NCBI GenBank assembly: GCA_037178625.1
Contig: CM074137.1
Span: forward strand, 124,001-188,000
Reading direction: 5' to 3'
DNA from: Skeletonema tropicum
Taxonomy: Eukaryota; Bacillariophyta; Thalassiosirophyceae; Thalassiosirales; Thalassiosiraceae
Length of the DNA: 64,000 nucleotides
The position numbers and the translations under genes were made by a program. Below, in pieces: positions 1-9,759 of this stretch (its first letter is position 1; the number at the start of each line of letters is the position of its first letter). Below the pieces are notes generated by a model. That model saw only the letters and a list, made by a program, of their open reading frames with translations, was not told the DNA's origin and did not search any database.

Positions 1-731
1 AGATGTTTTATAGCCCTTTCAAAGTTGCCGTTGTCCCACTCATAGATTGCAAGATGTTCTCTGGCGGTGGGATGTCCTCCAATTGCTGCCTCTTCAAGAT
101 GATAAATTTCCTTCTTCTTGTCCATATCGACACCTTGCCCCGTCCGGTAGAGATTTGATAGACTAAAATGCGCCCCTACTGATCCTAACGCAGCTGCTTT
201 CGAATGATACTCATATGCCTTGTTGTAGTCCCTCTCCAAGCAGCACATATTACCCATTTGGCACATTGCAATAGGGTCATTTACTGCTGCTCTTTTCGCT
301 GTGAGGCGGTCAGCTTCTTCTGTCGTTCCTGCCCTTGGGTGTCGACAGAATGCACAGCGTGGCTGCAATTTCCCCTCTAACTCACGTTTAGAATTAATAT
401 AATCACATCCGATGCAAACAAATTTACTACAACACACCATCACACCAGCTTTCGTGCCATCAATCCGTAGTGGGTTACAGCAGATCGGACAGTCACCGAG
501 ATGGCTGCTTTCGGGTTGCTTGAATAATAGTTCGTCACGTAACTCAGCCGCCCGCTTTTTGCATGCTTGTTTGTGCTGTGGCCAGTGACCCCTCTGACAC
601 TTAACGCTGCAATATTTAGCAGATTTGCAAGCGATGCATGTTTTCAATTTGCCGCCATCACCTTTTGAGGCTGTGGTGCCGCAGGCGGCACAACACAACA
701 TCATCGTGTCGCTCTCAACTTCTGCGCTCAT
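1..731 (-). CDS. MYND zinc finger / Sel1-repeat protein, 3' end cut by window edge
   Basis: The gene runs leftward from an ATG at 729-731 and leaves the window still open after about 243 residues. Residues 14-57 hold a MYND zinc finger (CxxC, CxxC, YCSxxC, HxxxC spacing). Residues 75-125 have a second Cys-rich, RING-like block (CPICC, CCSKFVC, CAFCR). From about 140 onward there are Sel1-type helical repeats with alternating small residues. MYND fingers usually bind proline-rich peptides and Sel1 repeats form protein-binding solenoids, so an adaptor or ubiquitin-linked role is possible but inferred. It is a clear paralogue of the gene at 1289 and lies head to head with it. The Sel1 C-terminus is missing only because the window ends. 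Confidence 0.88.
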   Translation of the reverse strand, partial: MSAEVESDTMMLCCAACGTTASKGDGGKLKTCIACKSAKYCSVKCQRGHWPQHKQACKKRAAELRDELLFKQPESSHLGDCPICCNPLRIDGTKAGVMVCCSKFVCIGCDYINSKRELEGKLQPRCAFCRHPRAGTTEEADRLTAKRAAVNDPIAMCQMGNMCCLERDYNKAYEYHSKAAALGSVGAHFSLSNLYRTGQGVDMDKKKEIYHLEEAAIGGHPTAREHLAIYEWDNGNFERAIKH

Positions 732-1288
732 CGTGCAAACTACTAATCGTCACTGTAAGACGCTGATGATGATAAAGTAATAGAGTAACGTCGTTAGATC
801 CTACGCACGTACTTACAACCTCCCTCCCAACAATGTTGTCTCGGACGCCCCACCAAAATATCATGTATGTTGCTACGGGTTGGTAAGTAAGTACTTACAG
901 GTTGCCACTTATCATATCAAACCATTTTGAGGTTGTGAGAACCGAGCGAGAACACCTGTAAAGTAGCGATTAGCGATGCGAACTCCGTTGAAGTCATCAG
1001 AGATACGAAAGTTACCCCTTTTGATAAATATCACTAGATTGGTATTGAAAATATAGAAACTTTCAAAATTCGATTACCACTCCTTAAATACCACAATGAA
1101 AAATACAGAATGAAATCGACGGGTTTCCATTTTTTCCACCAACAACGAACAAAAAAAACAAAACAAATATTGTACATAGCTGATGATGCCGATAAAAACG
1201 TGCGGCGGTGTGAATGCTGAGTTAGAATGAGCAGTCGCGTTGTATTGTGGGAGGGTGTCAGATCACGTTAAAATAATAGAATTTGAAA
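732..1288. promoter_or_regulatory. shared intergenic region of the divergent MYND/Sel1 pair
   Basis: These 557 bases separate two paralogous start codons on opposite strands, so the promoters of both genes must lie here. The half nearest the plus-strand gene is A-rich. A palindromic GTAAGTAAGTACTTAC lies near 883-898. No TATA box could be assigned with confidence. Confidence 0.45.
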
Positions 1289-2296
1289 ATGAGCGCAGCT
1301 GTAGTAGCGAGCGATAAGATGATGCAGACGGGTGATGTTGTAGAAGACATGATGTGTTGTGCAAACTGCGGCGCCGCAGCAGGTGATGATACCAAATTGA
1401 AAAAATGCAACGGCTGCTACCTCGTGAAATACTGCGGCGTTGACTGTCAGAGAGAGCATCGTCCACAGCACAAAGAAGCGTGCAAAAAAAGGGCGGCCGA
1501 GTTACGTGACGAGTTGTTATTCAGACAACCCGAGAGCAGTCATCATGGAGACTGTCCGATCTGCTGCTTACCACTCTCACTAGACCCAAAACAATCTATT
1601 ATGATGCCATGCTGCAGCAAACTCATCTGTGATGGCTGTGATTGCGCCGACAAGCAACGAGAGCTTGAGCGAATTCTTAGAGAGAGGAACAGTCAAAACA
1701 AAGGATTGAATAATTTGCAACGCACATGTCTATTCTGTCGTAGTCTCGTACCAGGTGGCCCTGAAGATTGCATGAATCACTTGATGAAAAGAGTGAAGGC
1801 GAATGACTCATTTGCAATGTGCCAATTGGGAGGATTGTTGCAAGCCCGGGGGGACTACAAAAACGCAGTCAACTATTGGACAAAGTCAGCCGGTTTGGAC
1901 AATATCACTGCACATCATTATCTATCACTTATGTATCAATTGGGACACGGTGTGGAGAAGAATAAGAAAAAGGAACTTCATCATATGCAGGAAGCTGCTA
2001 TTGGTGGACACCCCGAAGCCAGGCACAATCTTGGGACATACGAGAGTGGACGTGGCATGCATGAGAGAGCGGTGAAGCATTTCATCATCGCCGCCAATCT
2101 TGGTTGCGATCATTCACTCGCATCTCTTAGGATTTATTACAGAGAGGGATTGGTTAGCAAAGATGATTTTGAGGCAGCTCTTCGTGGCCATCAGGCTTCT
2201 ATTGATGCGACAAAGAGTCCTCAGAGGGAGAAGGCCGCAGGATTTGCAAAATGGGAGGATGAATGCCTAAGGAAAGGACTTTTTCCGAGCAGCTAG
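1289..2296 (+). CDS. MYND zinc finger / Sel1-repeat protein (335 aa)
   Basis: Complete single-exon gene; the first in-frame ATG is at 1289. A MYND zinc finger lies at about residues 24-66 (CxxC, CxxC, YCGxxC, HxxxC), followed by a RING-like Cys cluster (CPICC, CCSKLIC, CLFCR) at about 90-155. Several Sel1-type repeats follow from about 170 to 290, with motifs such as AMCQLGGLLQARGDY and YLSLMYQLGHGVEKN. The C-terminus (FAKWEDECLRKG) is a polar tail. The opening MSA and the segment KRAAELRDELLF are shared with the divergent neighbour, so the two arose by inverted duplication. The domain order is common in diatom genomes. The molecular target is unknown. Confidence 0.92.
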   Translation: MSAAVVASDKMMQTGDVVEDMMCCANCGAAAGDDTKLKKCNGCYLVKYCGVDCQREHRPQHKEACKKRAAELRDELLFRQPESSHHGDCPICCLPLSLDPKQSIMMPCCSKLICDGCDCADKQRELERILRERNSQNKGLNNLQRTCLFCRSLVPGGPEDCMNHLMKRVKANDSFAMCQLGGLLQARGDYKNAVNYWTKSAGLDNITAHHYLSLMYQLGHGVEKNKKKELHHMQEAAIGGHPEARHNLGTYESGRGMHERAVKHFIIAANLGCDHSLASLRIYYREGLVSKDDFEAALRGHQASIDATKSPQREKAAGFAKWEDECLRKGLFPSS

Positions 2297-2724
2297 AGCT
2301 CAGCAGTTGCAAATTCTGCTCAGAGACTGCCCAATTCCATAAGCACTACACAATCCGTTCTAAAGACACGAAGAATAGTGCGATGAGTGTAGTACAACTG
2401 ATTTAATTTAAGTCGAGAAGTTAACTTTTCCAACATCAGGTGATTGATGGCTTGCTGTGACGCCGCAGCTCACATTCGCAGATTTGGGATACTAAATGCT
2501 CATGTCCATTATTAATGTCATTTCCCAAAAATTTCCCATTTCTTAATTATCTCATACTTATCACTGGGAGGAAGTTACTGTTGAATAGATGATTACGAAT
2601 GATGGAAGAAGGGGAGAAAATACTCACAGTACTAATTTTGTGGAGAGGGATGAATATTTCAGTTTGTTACTCTAGAAGAGACGTTTCTGAGTTATGTCAC
2701 AATCTTCCTCTATGCCACATTTAT
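2297..2724. other. intergenic, no gene seen
   Basis: This is downstream DNA of the MYND/Sel1 gene up to the Copia target site. Short reading frames are present but none has recognisable protein similarity. Confidence 0.5.
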
Positions 2725-2729
2725 CTGCT

Positions 2730-3036
2730 TGTTGAAGATAAAATCCGGTCAGGGCCCAACGACGAAGACTACCGCTCCAGCCTATTACCACCGACAAGAT
2801 GCTCTATCCAGTAAACAAACGTATTACTATGTTATTCACGAAGCACTAACATAGTTGATAAAGTAAGAGCATCCTTGGCTGTTGCGGCTCATGGTGCTCA
2901 TCCTCCGTATCTTGAGGTCTTCCTCCATATCTTGGCTCTTCAAGATGAGCCTTTTACTACGTCACAGTAAGATAGTTTCCTGTTGGGTTTCTCACGTTTT
3001 GTGTTGTCTAGAGAACCCCGATTTACAGTTCCAACA
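2730..3036 (-). repeat. 3' LTR of the Copia element
   Basis: 307 bp, TG...CA ended, matching the copy at 8498-8804. The last 32 codons of the pol reading frame run into it and stop at 2940. Confidence 0.95.
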
Positions 3037-6000
3037 CACTCCTGTGAGTTCACGAACTGTTGTGGTGATTGTGGAACGTTCGTGGACTCATTCCCATTCT
3101 CTCTCTCAAATCTTCTCTGTAATTTCTCATGATGGATGCCCATTAGTTCGTCCACGTCCACAGGGCCATGTTCATCGTGTTCGATGTTCATGATGATGTT
3201 CCTGAACCGTCTGAATTTGGTTCCTCCTAAGGGCTTGGTAAAGAAATCACCGATCATCTCGTCTGTGGGACAATACTCCATAGTGATTTGTCTTCTCTCC
3301 TGTACGTCTGCCACGAAGAAGTATCTAATGTTCATGTGTCTAGTGCGCTTTCCGCTCGATCCCTTTCCATTGGTCTCAAGGAGCATGGCGCTTTGGTTAT
3401 CTTGGTGTACGACTGACGGTTTCATGGGATATCCTTGTGCTTCCATGAAGTACCTGGTCCACAGGATCCCAGGCATATTGTCATGCACTGCGACTACCTC
3501 CGCCTCAGTTGAGCTTGTAGTGTTGATCTTTTGTGCGCTGGACATGCCATTCACCATTCCCTTTCCGAACGTCATGTATGCACCAGTGTGGCTTTTCATA
3601 TCATCATGTACCGCGAAAGCTCCGTCGATAAACCAATGATTCTGATCAAGTCTATTCGCCTCAATCTTCAGGCGCAGGAATTTAGTTCTTCTGACGTACT
3701 TGATGACGCGTGCGAGCTTCTTATAGTCATCTTCATCTGGTTCCTGTACACGCTTGTTCAGGAATGATACAGCGGTCCGGAGGTCAGGTCTTGCGCGTTG
3801 TGATGCGAATAGTAATTGGGCTGTAACGCGGTGGAACAATGCAGCTCTTTCTTCATCAAGCTTCGGTGCATCGTCCCGTGTTTTGAATAAATGACTTGCC
3901 GCAGGAGTCGCTGCCGTACCATCCATGTCTTCAGGAAGGTCCTCCAATACTTCGTTGAGGTATTTTTCCATATTCACCATCACGCTGTTCTCGTCCGAAA
4001 AGTCGAGCGTCATGCCCAGATAATCGTGCACCTTTCCCCTTTTGACAGTTAGCTCTCCAACTTTCCCGAATTCCTCTTTCAGGGATGACAGCACTTCATC
4101 TACAACCTTTGAATCGACGTGTGATATCTTCAAATCATCCACATGCCACACGATGGTACATTGTTTCCCATTTATCTCCTTGTTGGCTACGCACCAGTCG
4201 TATGGATTGACGACGAAACCTTGGCCCTTCAGGTATGATGAAAGCTTTTTCCAGAAGAGGACGGCCCCCTTCAGGGTTCCGTATAGTGCAACATTCAGTT
4301 TGCAGTATATGTGCGATTGTCCTCGGTGATTGTGGACGTATTTTTGATAATCATCCGGAGATATTTTGGCTAGGAGTTCCGCCATTCGACCATCTAGAAC
4401 GACGTGTACGTCCCTGTCTTCCTTGGGCATCTTCGTTTGAATGAATGCCCCTGGAATGTCCGCCGTGGCTACGTCTCTTTTTTCATAGGCGTCTACCATA
4501 CATGTAAGCATAATACCAGCAAGCGTTGCAGTGGGTGATGATGCCTCCGCCTTGGGTATATATGCTCGTTGTTTTCTACCGTCTGCGCATCCTCTGCCTT
4601 TGATTCTGCCGTCTCGCTTCTCCTTCAGATACATGAGGTACTTGAGAGCCTCTGCCCTCTCCTCTTTGGTGAGTTCATACCAGTGCTTGGGTTGAAAACC
4701 CTCCATATCGTGAATCTGCTGCAGTTCCTTTTGAATGGCTTCCTCTCCTTTTTCTCCGAAAACTTTTAGTCCTTTCTTCCAGTTCATCTGCTCCGTGGTG
4801 AAGAGGTACTCTGGCTCCTGATCGATTTCACTTTCATCCCCTTGTAGTCCTTGCTTCCATCCGAGGTGATCAGTTAAAAAAATCCATTCCGCTTCACTCT
4901 GAGCAATGAGTATTTCGCTGTATCCATTGTCCTCCTCTCCATCCATGTTGAGTAGTAGGAATTGATCAATGTCTCGTGGGATCTCACCGAATGTGGCAAA
5001 CATGTTGTATTCTGAGCTGAACTGATCGTTGAGGGGTGATTGCGTTGCCTTTCTTACCGCTGCGTTGCTGAACATTCTCGGATTCATCACGTGAACTCTT
5101 CCACTTGTGACGTTGACGTATTCAGATGTTGAGTAGAGGGAGTTGGGCTTTCTTGCACGTGTGCTTCTTCGCACTCCTGTGGTTTCACCTTCTTCCTGGT
5201 TGACATCTTCCGTAATTGTTTCGTCTGCCATTCCTGTTGCTTCATCATTATCCACTCCTGTTGTTTCATCATCATTTACTTCTTTGTACACTCCTGCTGT
5301 TTCGTCATCGTTTATTTCTCCTGGCTCGTCGTCGTCCACTCCTGTTGTTTCCTCATCGTCCACTCCTGCTGTTTCGACATCTGGCGCATTATTCACTCCT
5401 GCATTTGTTGTGTGGTTTATTTCATCGTTTTCATTTTCATCTGCCTCGTTGCCATAGTCGTCATCATCATCATCATCATCATCGGAATCTGCGTCGTCGT
5501 CGTCTTCGGCAGGGTCAGAATCCTCATCACTTTCATCATTATAATCCTCATCACTTTCATCATTATCATCATTATCATCATCCACTCCTGCGGTCTCCGC
5601 CTCATCAAGCGGAAGATCGTCCTCATCACGGTCTAAGTCGGCGTATAGGGTATCGAGATCAATATTATCACGGTTAGTAAAGGTAAGATTCCGTGCTGCC
5701 TTGGCACGGCGTGCCAGATGGTGGACCCTTGTTATGGCATCCTCAGGTAAAGGGAGGCGGGTGAAGCTGCGTCTGTTGATGACGCGTCCCGTAGATAGGC
5801 TGATGAAGTTGTACGAACCGTCCCCAGTAGGGCGGGTGGCAATAGCACCAATAGTGCGAGGGGACATGGAGTTGTCATGCTCTTCGTGTGTCTGAGCATA
5901 CTCGAAGAGTTCAACCCCGCAGTGTTTGTTGTGGTCAAGCTTACGATTGAGAACAATCTCAGCAGGACTCTGAGTGGTGGAGATGCCCGTCGACAGAGGG

Positions 6001-6173
6001 AACATATTGCGCCACCAGACGGCGCTGTACACCATTTCGATTACGAAGATAGGCGGGACATGCTGGAAAGGCATAATATTGTAGGATGCACGGGTACGCT
6101 CCTTGATGGTCCGGATGTAACGCTCGATCTCGGGCACGTGCTCATCACGAGCAACCACATGAAGATGAACATG
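2940..6173 (-). CDS. Copia integrase C-terminal / reverse transcriptase / RNase H part
   Basis: Same frame as the upstream Gag-integrase part, beginning directly after its UGA. The first residues (DEHVPEIERYIRTIKERTR) carry the last catalytic Glu of integrase. A long acidic linker with AGVDDD-type repeats follows (about 5190-5640). The reverse transcriptase has the motif WHVDDLKISH at about residue 670, counted from 6158. RNase H follows with IDGAF, SSTEAE and HQDNQSA, then the fingerprint MIGDFFTKPL. The C-terminal tail continues into the 3' LTR. There is no in-frame ATG close to its start, so it would need readthrough or is simply the back half of a broken gag-pol. Confidence 0.9.
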   Translation of the reverse strand, partial: HVHLHVVARDEHVPEIERYIRTIKERTRASYNIMPFQHVPPIFVIEMVYSAVWWRNMFPLSTGISTTQSPAEIVLNRKLDHNKHCGVELFEYAQTHEEHDNSMSPRTIGAIATRPTGDGSYNFISLSTGRVINRRSFTRLPLPEDAITRVHHLARRAKAARNLTFTNRDNIDLDTLYADLDRDEDDLPLDEAETAGVDDDNDDNDESDEDYNDESDEDSDPAEDDDDADSDDDDDDDDDYGNEADENENDEINHTTNAGVNNAPDVETAGVDDEETTGVDDDEPGEINDDETAGVYKEVNDDETTGVDNDEATGMADETITEDVNQEEGETTGVRRSTRARKPNSLYSTSEYVNVTSGRVHVMNPRMFSNAAVRKATQSPLNDQFSSEYNMFATFGEIPRDIDQFLLLNMDGEEDNGYSEILIAQSEAEWIFLTDHLGWKQGLQGDESEIDQEPEYLFTTEQMNWKKGLKVFGEKGEEAIQKELQQIHDMEGFQPKHWYELTKEERAEALKYLMYLKEKRDGRIKGRGCADGRKQRAYIPKAEASSPTATLAGIMLTCMVDAYEKRDVATADIPGAFIQTKMPKEDRDVHVVLDGRMAELLAKISPDDYQKYVHNHRGQSHIYCKLNVALYGTLKGAVLFWKKLSSYLKGQGFVVNPYDWCVANKEINGKQCTIVWHVDDLKISHVDSKVVDEVLSSLKEEFGKVGELTVKRGKVHDYLGMTLDFSDENSVMVNMEKYLNEVLEDLPEDMDGTAATPAASHLFKTRDDAPKLDEERAALFHRVTAQLLFASQRARPDLRTAVSFLNKRVQEPDEDDYKKLARVIKYVRRTKFLRLKIEANRLDQNHWFIDGAFAVHDDMKSHTGAYMTFGKGMVNGMSSAQKINTTSSTEAEVVAVHDNMPGILWTRYFMEAQGYPMKPSVVHQDNQSAMLLETNGKGSSGKRTRHMNIRYFFVADVQERRQITMEYCPTDEMIGDFFTKPLGGTKFRRFRNIIMNIEHDEHGPVDVDELMGIHHEKLQRRFERENGNESTNVPQSPQQFVNSQECVGTVNRGSLDNTKREKPNRKLSYCDVVKGSS

Positions 6174-8468
6174 TCAGTCTGCAATGTCTCCTCGCATCGA
6201 TTCAAATTGGCCATCCGCTAGCATGATTGTTACCCTGAAGCCTCGAATGGCATAAGCACTGACAATCGCCTTGAAGTGTTTAAGGATGTGAGCGTCTTTC
6301 ATTGTGTCCAGCTTACCGGCCGATCCAAACTTGATGTGTCGGCTGATAGATAACAGGAAGGGAATGCCGGTCACTTTCATTATGTCAACGGATAGGGTGA
6401 CGTCACGGTAATTTGGCATGATCTGCGGTGGTAGATCAGTAACGGTGACACGAATGGGTGCCGGACGTTGTCGCACCGTCTTTCCTTTGAGGGATCCAAT
6501 GTCAGGGCCCCAGATTGTCTCCGCGTTCAAGATATCCCTAGTGGTGATGGGACAGTTGGGGATAAGATTCTCCTTCACATACCGCATGAAATCTTTTGTT
6601 GCCGGGCGACCGATGATCCGCTGGAGACTGCGAGCTTTCCGTGCATTCGCAACATCATAAGCAGAAAATTGATTTATATTATCCGCTACAGTATTGACTA
6701 AAAGACTATGCTCCTCATCCCGATCAGCAGTGTTGAAATAGTACAGCCGTCGTGATGCCTCCCTGAAATTAAGAATCTTCCCATTGTTCTTGTGAACTTG
6801 GAAGCAGTTGTTGGTAGACGAGTCGTATCTGACCCTGAACTGCTCCTTCACCCGGCTAAGCGATAGAATGTTGGCAATCCCTTCAGGATAATACCACACC
6901 CATCCATAACCAGACAAATAACCCCTTAAATTTGTTTGCTTCACCCCTGCGTTGCATCGAATCCTCATAGTCGTCTTCGCCGTGTAAATCTGAGACAGAA
7001 GCTGTTCATTGCAGAACACGTCGATGGAACTTTGAGAGTCTAGCAGTATCCATTCCGCAGGGATTTCATTTCCATTCTTAGAACACGTGCTGTAGGTATC
7101 GGATTGGTGGAACATGAGCTCGTCATAATCATAGTCAATACTGCAACGAATAATATCATCATCTGCACTTACTTCGACCGATGCATCCTCATTCTCAATC
7201 ACCTCCTCATCCTCAACTTCACCAACTGATTGTGTCTCTTCCATGTGAAGAAGTGTACCATCATCAGGAGGAAGGCGCTTACCATTATCATGCCACTTGG
7301 CATGGCATTCCGACCGAGGGTGGTTGGTTCTGCCACATCGGGGGCACGGCGGCCATACTATGTTTTTATCGTCATCGTCTCCATCGTTCACTAGGGACTC
7401 TCCATTCTGGTTAAAAGTGTGCCCAGTATCGCTAGGGACATAAGGCGCCTTTTTCGTGACCTTCACTGATCTGAGTAGGGCGTATGCAGTGTTGAGATTC
7501 TTGGGGTACGATGACGTTCCCTTGATGTAATCTTGGCGCAGGGCATCGACAGTGGTACCATACCGTGAGCGGTCAGCATTGACAAGGAATAGCATGGCTT
7601 CCATCCGCTCGCGTCCTTGTTTCTCGTAATCCTTCTTGATGTCAGGACTGAGTGAGGCCTCCTCGGTACCCTTCTCCGTGCAGATAAGTGTAACATATCG
7701 GCCCGACAAAGCATCCAATAATTTGTTCTTGCCACCAAACGCTTCGTTGCAGGCCTGGAGAGTCTCGGAGAACTTCTTGTAGTAGGTATCCAGGTGACGG
7801 TCACCCTGCTTAAAGGTGAGTAGGCTAAGGAGAGCCTGTATTAGTGCAAAGAAGGGCTCGGTGGTGGAATCACTGTTGAAGCACATGCTTTCAAGCATCT
7901 TAAGGAGTTTGATGACGTCCATGCTGGCCCTCACATCTGCAAAACCGGAATTTTCCTCCAACGTTGCCTTTGACGCTTCGTCTATCTGGCCGAGGGCGAT
8001 GTGGTACATTCTCCTGAGGTGTTCGTCCAAGGTTTTCTTCTCCTTTGTGTAGATGTCGTAGTCCTTGGTAAACTTCAGCTCATCGATTTTTTTCATGGGT
8101 AGCTCATTACCCTTTTCGTCCTTCTTGACGTAGTCCGCCTCGACAGGCTCCTCCACCTCCACTTTCTTCAAGTTTTCTATTGATTGCGCAACCAGACTGC
8201 CGAGATTTTCCGCGGCATGCGTGCTGAGACTTTGACGGAAGTCGGTGAACTGTGTGACCGTATCGGAGGGCGGTCCGCCACTAGTGATGGTTCCGAGCGA
8301 TTTGTTGTGGCCGGTGAAGTTGCTTTTGCCATAGCTGGTCTGGTGGTGTTTATTACCCTTTTTCTTTCTATTCCTGCCACCTTGCCTGTTGTTGTTGTTG
8401 TTGTTGTTGTTGTTACTGCTGGTGTCGGGCTTAACATCCCCACCCTCGGTGGGAGATTCGGTTCCCAT
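6174..8468 (-). CDS. Copia Gag-protease-integrase N-terminal part (764 aa, ends at in-frame UGA)
   Basis: Starts at the ATG at 8466-8468, 29 bases inside the 5' LTR boundary. An N-terminal Asn run (GTT repeats near 8388-8414) precedes a helical Gag region. A CCHC zinc knuckle (CPRCGRTNHPRSEC) lies at about residues 372-385. The aspartic protease motif is LLDSQSSIDVF at about 472, with Gln where most retroviral-type proteases have Gly or Thr. A GAG-pre-integrase region follows, then the first two catalytic Asp residues of integrase (SVDIMK about 696, ADGQFE about 749). The frame ends in UGA at 6174-6176, within the integrase core; the same frame stays open beyond it. A mutation or a readthrough stop are both possible; the position favours a mutation. 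Confidence 0.9.
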   Translation of the reverse strand: MGTESPTEGGDVKPDTSSNNNNNNNNNRQGGRNRKKKGNKHHQTSYGKSNFTGHNKSLGTITSGGPPSDTVTQFTDFRQSLSTHAAENLGSLVAQSIENLKKVEVEEPVEADYVKKDEKGNELPMKKIDELKFTKDYDIYTKEKKTLDEHLRRMYHIALGQIDEASKATLEENSGFADVRASMDVIKLLKMLESMCFNSDSTTEPFFALIQALLSLLTFKQGDRHLDTYYKKFSETLQACNEAFGGKNKLLDALSGRYVTLICTEKGTEEASLSPDIKKDYEKQGRERMEAMLFLVNADRSRYGTTVDALRQDYIKGTSSYPKNLNTAYALLRSVKVTKKAPYVPSDTGHTFNQNGESLVNDGDDDDKNIVWPPCPRCGRTNHPRSECHAKWHDNGKRLPPDDGTLLHMEETQSVGEVEDEEVIENEDASVEVSADDDIIRCSIDYDYDELMFHQSDTYSTCSKNGNEIPAEWILLDSQSSIDVFCNEQLLSQIYTAKTTMRIRCNAGVKQTNLRGYLSGYGWVWYYPEGIANILSLSRVKEQFRVRYDSSTNNCFQVHKNNGKILNFREASRRLYYFNTADRDEEHSLLVNTVADNINQFSAYDVANARKARSLQRIIGRPATKDFMRYVKENLIPNCPITTRDILNAETIWGPDIGSLKGKTVRQRPAPIRVTVTDLPPQIMPNYRDVTLSVDIMKVTGIPFLLSISRHIKFGSAGKLDTMKDAHILKHFKAIVSAYAIRGFRVTIMLADGQFESMRGDIAD

Positions 8469-8497
8469 TCTGACAACCTGTGACTTTATCAACTATG

Positions 8498-8804
8498 TGT
8501 TGAAGATAAAATCCGGTCAGGGCCCAACGACGAAGACTACCGCTCCAGCCTATTACCACCGACAAGATGCTCTATCCAGTAAACAAACGTATTACTATGT
8601 TATTCACGAAGCACTAACATAGTTGATAAAGTAAGAGCATCCTTGGCTGTTGCGGCTCATGGTGCTCATCCTCCGTATCTTGAGGTCTTCCTCCATATCT
8701 TGGCTCTTCAAGATGAGCCTTTTACTACGTCACAGTAAGATAGTTTCCTGTTGGGTTTCTCACGTTTTGTGTTGTCTAGAGAACCCCGATTTACAGTTCC
8801 AACA
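8498..8804 (-). repeat. 5' LTR of the Copia element
   Basis: 307 bp, identical by eye to 2730-3036 and followed by the CTGCT target duplication. An internal segment is the inverse of the sequence just outside this LTR at 8483-8497. Confidence 0.95.
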
Positions 8805-8809
8805 CTGCT

Positions 8810-9194
8810 AGTGTCCCAAAAGAGCACATCGTTCTGACCTTGCTGCTTGCCGATTGAAAATAAAGCAGCTGGTTGTACTGATGGCAACTCTAATTCTATT
8901 TCCATTAGCGCTGAAGGTGACTTGGCCTACAATCACCAGTATCGACAACCTTTTACAAAATCGATGCACACTGTCGGCAGTCTTCATTGTAGTCCATCGG
9001 TCCAGCAAGGAACAGAAGGATGGCCTCCATCTGCGGAGTATACAACGAAGACGTACTCATACTAATTACTACATTTTCAGATGCGAACACAACTCACCTC
9101 CCTCGACTGATTCTTTCTTTGCCTTGCTTCGCCTGTCGCGCCACAACGCCATGTTCATGTTCATGATGTAGTGCCATTACTTTCATCATGCTGT
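8810..9194. other. intergenic, no gene assigned
   Basis: This is host DNA between the Copia element and the MATE relic. A reading frame near 8863-8960 encodes a hydrophobic stretch, but no family is recognisable. Confidence 0.4.
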
Positions 9195-9660
9195 GTAGAA
9201 CTAGTCAAGTGAGCCAAGATAACCTACCCAATCATTCTATGCGAAGTGTTTCAAATGTCTCTCGCATTCGTCGGGCACCTGGGCAAAGACGAACTTGCCA
9301 CTGCCACGGCCACGGCAGCTCTTGCGACAGTATGGTTAACCTATGGAATGCCACCAACAGGCTTCGTGACTGCCATTGATATATTCCTAGCTCAATCCTA
9401 TGGGGCGAATCAATATGCGAACTTTGGGGTGTGGGCGGGAAAAACTCTCTCGTGGTTACCATGCTGACACTGACAACCATTCTATTAAACAGGGGCGCGC
9501 AGAATGGTGCGATGTGGTGGCGTGCAGCGGTGTATGTGGCGGGTTCAGCGCGGGCCCTCGGGGCCTGTAAAGTATTGTGTCGTCATCTTGCTGTTGGCCA
9601 TTTGCTGTGTGGCTTGTCAGTAGTCTTTATACAACGGAATTCGGCTATAAAGTTGCTCTG
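9195..9660 (+). pseudogene. MATE-family transporter, decayed N-terminal part
   Basis: Plus-strand frames encode YPIILCEVFQMSLAFVGHLG followed by KDELATA, then a QSYGANQYANFGVWAG motif. These are the first transmembrane helices of a MATE (multidrug and toxic compound extrusion) antiporter. A stop lies just upstream (at about 9208) and the frame shifts near 9435, where coding potential moves to another frame. The matching C-terminal half is found 10 kb downstream at 19419-20534 on the same strand, so the gene was split by inserted DNA and is dead. The exact edges are uncertain. Confidence 0.75.
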
Positions 9661-9757
9661 CAATGACGTTGGCCTTAATTGGTATAATTGTGAATTTTAC
9701 CAATTAGTCTCTTTACAATAGAATACGGCTATAAAGTTGCTCTGCAATGACGTTGTC
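9629..9757. repeat. imperfect tandem duplication of about 80 bp
   Basis: The segment GGCTATAAAGTTGCTCTGCA with its flank occurs at about 9644 and again at about 9729, with divergent sequence between the copies. It lies where MATE similarity of the N-terminal part fades. Confidence 0.6.
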
Positions 9758-9759
9758 AA

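Larger units (their letters stand above)
2725..8809 (-). mobile_element. complete Copia-type LTR retrotransposon with target duplication
   Basis: Two 307-bp direct repeats (2730-3036 and 8498-8804) begin TGTTGAAG and end TTCCAACA on the plus strand. By eye they are identical. They are flanked by a 5-bp target duplication CTGCT (2725-2729 and 8805-8809). Coding capacity is on the minus strand in the order gag, CCHC knuckle, protease, integrase, reverse transcriptase, RNase H. Integrase before RT makes it Copia. Identical LTRs imply a recent insertion. The reading frame is interrupted by one in-frame UGA at 6174-6176. No standard tRNA-Met primer site follows the 5' LTR. Confidence 0.96.

Noticed and set aside
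5216..5677. Long plus-strand frames opposite the Copia acidic linker
   Set aside because: They are antisense shadows of GAT/GAC-rich coding sequence in pol; His-rich and Ile-rich translations come from repeats only.
8463..8497. Canonical tRNA-Met primer site for the Copia element
   Set aside because: The leader after the 5' LTR (CATAGTTGATAAAGTC on the minus strand) does not contain TGGTATCAGAGC or a close form.
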